From the NCBI GenBank assembly GCA_028708105.1, contig JAQVZR010000069.1, positions 1-7,820 of the forward strand: a DNA stretch of 7,820 nucleotides, read 5' to 3'. Numbering within the stretch: the first letter of the stretch is position 1; each line of letters opens with the position of its first letter. This document shows, one piece after another, positions 6,275 through 7,820 of this stretch. Made by a program: the position numbers and the translations under genes. The notes under the pieces were generated by a model, which was given only the letters and a program-made list of their open reading frames with translations, made no database searches and had not been told where the DNA came from. This DNA is from Desulfoplanes sp. GTDB taxonomy: Bacteria > Desulfobacterota > Desulfovibrionia > Desulfovibrionales > Desulfomicrobiaceae.

Positions 6275-7204
6275 TCAGCTTCTGCCTGCGTATTCCTCAT
6301 ACACACTGGCAATCCCTTCTTTCAATCCAATCTCCGGTTTCCATCCGAGTCCGCTTATCCTTGAAATATCCAGAAGCTTTTGGGGCGTGCCATCGGGCTT
6401 GTCTGTATCCCAGATGATTTCACCGGTATGGCCCACGCATTTTTGGACCATAAGCGCCAGTTCCTTGATGGTCAGGTCCTGGCCGCAGCCGATGTTCACC
6501 AGCCGGGGGGGTTCGCTGCCCAGTTCCATAAGGTGAACGCATCCCCTGGCCAAGTCGTCCACGTGGAGAAATTCGCGTCTGGGAGAGCCTGTGCCCCAGA
6601 GAGTGACGGGGTGTTGGCTCTTGAGCTTGGCCTCGTGGAATTTGCGGATCATGGCCGGAAGCACGTGGCTGGTCTCCAGGTCGTAATTGTCCCCTGGCCC
6701 GTACAGATTGGTGGGCATGGCCGACCAGTAGCGGGTGCCGTATTCCCGGTTATAAAATTCGCACATTTTGAGCCCGGCGATTTTGGCGATGGCATAGGCC
6801 TCATTGGTGGGTTCCAGGGCTGAGGTCAGCAGGTCTTTTTCCTTAATGGGCTGGGGGGCCAGTTTGGGGTAGATGCATGAGGAGCCCAAAAAGAGGAGTT
6901 TTTTAACCCCGTTCCTGTAGGCCGCATCTATGATGTTTGTGGCGATGGCCAGGTTCTGGAAGATGAACTGGGCCGGATGGGTGGCGTTGGCTTGGATGCC
7001 CCCCACCTTGGCCGCAGCCAGGAAAACATGGTCTGGCCGTTCCGTGGCAAAAAAATTATTGACCGCCTGCTGGTTGCATAGATCCAGTTCGCTGTGGGTG
7101 CGGGTGAGGAGATTGGTGTAGCCTTTGCGGGTCAGTTCGCGGCAGAGGGCAGAACCTACAACGCCCCGATGGCCTGCTATGTATATGATAACGTTTGATT
7201 TCAT
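6275..7204 (-). CDS. fcl: GDP-L-fucose synthase (GDP-4-keto-6-deoxymannose epimerase/reductase)
   Basis: This cytoplasmic NADPH-dependent enzyme epimerises GDP-4-keto-6-deoxy-D-mannose at C3 and C5 and reduces it to GDP-L-fucose, the donor for fucosylated O-antigen, capsule or exopolysaccharide. It is an extended short-chain dehydrogenase of 309 residues, normal for the family. Seen: the nucleotide-binding GHRGVVG (11-17), AAAKVGGI (63-70), GSSCIYP (107-113) with S108 and C110, catalytic Y137-x3-K141, [10 protein letters not shown] (164-173), H180 as the expected epimerisation acid, and [11 protein letters not shown]. Residues lie one off the E. coli numbering S107/C109/Y136/K140/H179. ATG at 7204 has AAAGG eight bases upstream. 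It lies 93 bp after gmd on the same strand, with a hairpin between, and follows it in the pathway. Also called wcaG. Confidence 0.95.
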   Translation of the reverse strand: MKSNVIIYIAGHRGVVGSALCRELTRKGYTNLLTRTHSELDLCNQQAVNNFFATERPDHVFLAAAKVGGIQANATHPAQFIFQNLAIATNIIDAAYRNGVKKLLFLGSSCIYPKLAPQPIKEKDLLTSALEPTNEAYAIAKIAGLKMCEFYNREYGTRYWSAMPTNLYGPGDNYDLETSHVLPAMIRKFHEAKLKSQHPVTLWGTGSPRREFLHVDDLARGCVHLMELGSEPPRLVNIGCGQDLTIKELALMVQKCVGHTGEIIWDTDKPDGTPQKLLDISRISGLGWKPEIGLKEGIASVYEEYAGRS

Positions 7205-7252
7205 GGCTGATGCCTTTGGTGTAGTGGGGTTGATCGAAGGATGGGTGGCCGC

Positions 7253-7285
7253 AAAAAAAAGGCGGTATTACGGATCGCCTTTTTT
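7253..7285 (-). terminator. Bidirectional-type terminator hairpin between gmd and fcl
   Basis: AAAAAAGGCG (7255-7264) pairs perfectly with CGCCTTTTTT (7276-7285) around an 11-base loop. On the minus strand the stem ends in eight U (from 7260 to 7253); on the plus strand in six. It starts 13 bases past the gmd stop, as a gmd terminator would, yet fcl begins only about 50 bases later. No good promoter for fcl is seen in 7205-7252, so fcl probably depends on read-through or on partial termination. Confidence 0.7.
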
Positions 7286-7297
7286 GTTGAAGTGGTT

Positions 7298-7820
7298 TTA
7301 CTCGTTGTGGTTATGGATTTCAAACCCTGCTTTTTGGCAGAGATTATCCCTGTCGGCTTCCTTGAGGTCGGTCATTACCATTTCCCTGATCAGACCTTCG
7401 AAATTTGCTTCCAGGGTCCATCCCAGTTTTTCTTTGGCCTTGGACGGGTCACCCAGAAGAAAATCAACTTCTGTGGGCCTGAAATATTTGGGATCAATGC
7501 GTACAACTTCCTTGCCTGTGAGCTCATCCCTGCCGATTTCTTCAATGCCGCTGCCTTCCCAGACAATATTCATGGCCATCTGGGCAAAGGATTTTTCGAC
7601 GAATTCTCGTACCGAGTGGGTCTCACCCGTGGCAATGACAAAGTCTTCGGGTTCATCCTGTTGGAGCATGAGCCACATGGCCTTGACGTAATCTTTGGCG
7701 TGGCCCCAGTCTCGTTTGGAATCGAGATTCCCCAGATACAGACACTCCTGAAGGCCCAGCTTGATCCTGGCCACGGCCCGGGTGATCTTGCGGGTCACAA
7801 AGGTTTCGCCGCGCAGGGCG
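7298..7820 (-). CDS. gmd: GDP-mannose 4,6-dehydratase, C-terminal part (runs off the window)
   Basis: The enzyme uses a bound NADP cofactor to convert GDP-D-mannose to GDP-4-keto-6-deoxy-D-mannose, the substrate of the fcl product next door. Only about the last 173 residues are inside; the family is usually 340-370 long, so roughly half is missing beyond 7820, including the Rossmann G-loop and the Y-x3-K site. The visible part starts with [17 protein letters not shown] and continues with [32 protein letters not shown] and [13 protein letters not shown], all highly conserved in Gmd and contributing to GDP-mannose and NADP(H) binding. An in-frame GTG at 7798 is internal to the conserved [11 protein letters not shown] motif and is not the start. 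The stop is TAA at 7298-7300. Nothing suggests a broken gene. Confidence 0.96.
   Translation of the reverse strand, partial: ALRGETFVTRKITRAVARIKLGLQECLYLGNLDSKRDWGHAKDYVKAMWLMLQQDEPEDFVIATGETHSVREFVEKSFAQMAMNIVWEGSGIEEIGRDELTGKEVVRIDPKYFRPTEVDFLLGDPSKAKEKLGWTLEANFEGLIREMVMTDLKEADRDNLCQKAGFEIHNHNE

Noticed and set aside
6380..6823. 147-codon plus-strand frame
   Set aside because: It is the antisense shadow of fcl, whose catalytic motifs are intact on the minus strand.
7125..7691. 188-codon plus-strand frame over the fcl-gmd junction
   Set aside because: It spans the antisense of two real genes and the hairpin between them; no domain or ribosome site.
1..7820. CRISPR array, tRNA, rRNA, insertion sequence or phage gene
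   Set aside because: No regularly spaced repeats, transposase motifs, terminal inverted repeats, cloverleaf or rRNA-like stretches were seen.

Overview
The window looks like chromosomal DNA of a Gram-negative bacterium. The evidence is a GT9 (ADP-heptose LPS heptosyltransferase family) glycosyltransferase and a GDP-fucose pathway for surface polysaccharide. The combination of moderate GC, a glycogen synthase followed by a small free-standing glycogen-binding domain, and an XRE-cupin regulator paired with an acyl-CoA synthetase would fit a deltaproteobacterium of the Desulfovibrio type. That placement is inference; no marker gene is present to fix it.

Layout. Positions 1-346 hold only a possible 3' end of a plus-strand gene (stop at 61-63) and no other convincing gene. 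A strong plus-strand intrinsic terminator lies at 347-388. A GT9 glycosyltransferase (370-1317, minus) and glycogen synthase glgA (1460-2923, plus) are divergent across 142 bp. glgA is followed after 25 bp by a 102-residue CBM48 glycogen-binding protein (2949-3257). Two hairpins at 3308-3336 and 3371-3420 probably end that operon. A 437-bp gap then carries near-direct repeats, a small palindrome and a possible promoter. These precede an XRE-cupin regulator (3695-4255) and an AMP-forming acyl-CoA synthetase (4390-6039), closed by a 16-bp-stem terminator at 6065-6107. The right end is on the minus strand: the C-terminal part of gmd (7298-7820, running off the window), an intergenic hairpin at 7253-7285, and fcl (6275-7204).

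How the genes work together. GlgA elongates alpha-1,4-glucan from ADP-glucose, and the CBM48 protein keeps the aromatic and polar residues that bind glycogen in AMPK-beta, so the two probably act on the same glycogen particle. Gmd and Fcl perform consecutive steps from GDP-mannose to GDP-L-fucose for O-antigen, capsule or other glycans. The GT9 enzyme probably adds heptose to the LPS core. The XRE-cupin protein probably senses a small molecule related to its partner acyl-CoA synthetase and controls the pair.

No wholly new system is evident. The points most worth checking are the free-standing CBM48 partner of GlgA, the cis-regulatory structure in front of the XRE-cupin/synthetase pair, the terminator-like hairpin between gmd and fcl, and the related hairpins on both sides of the glycogen locus.
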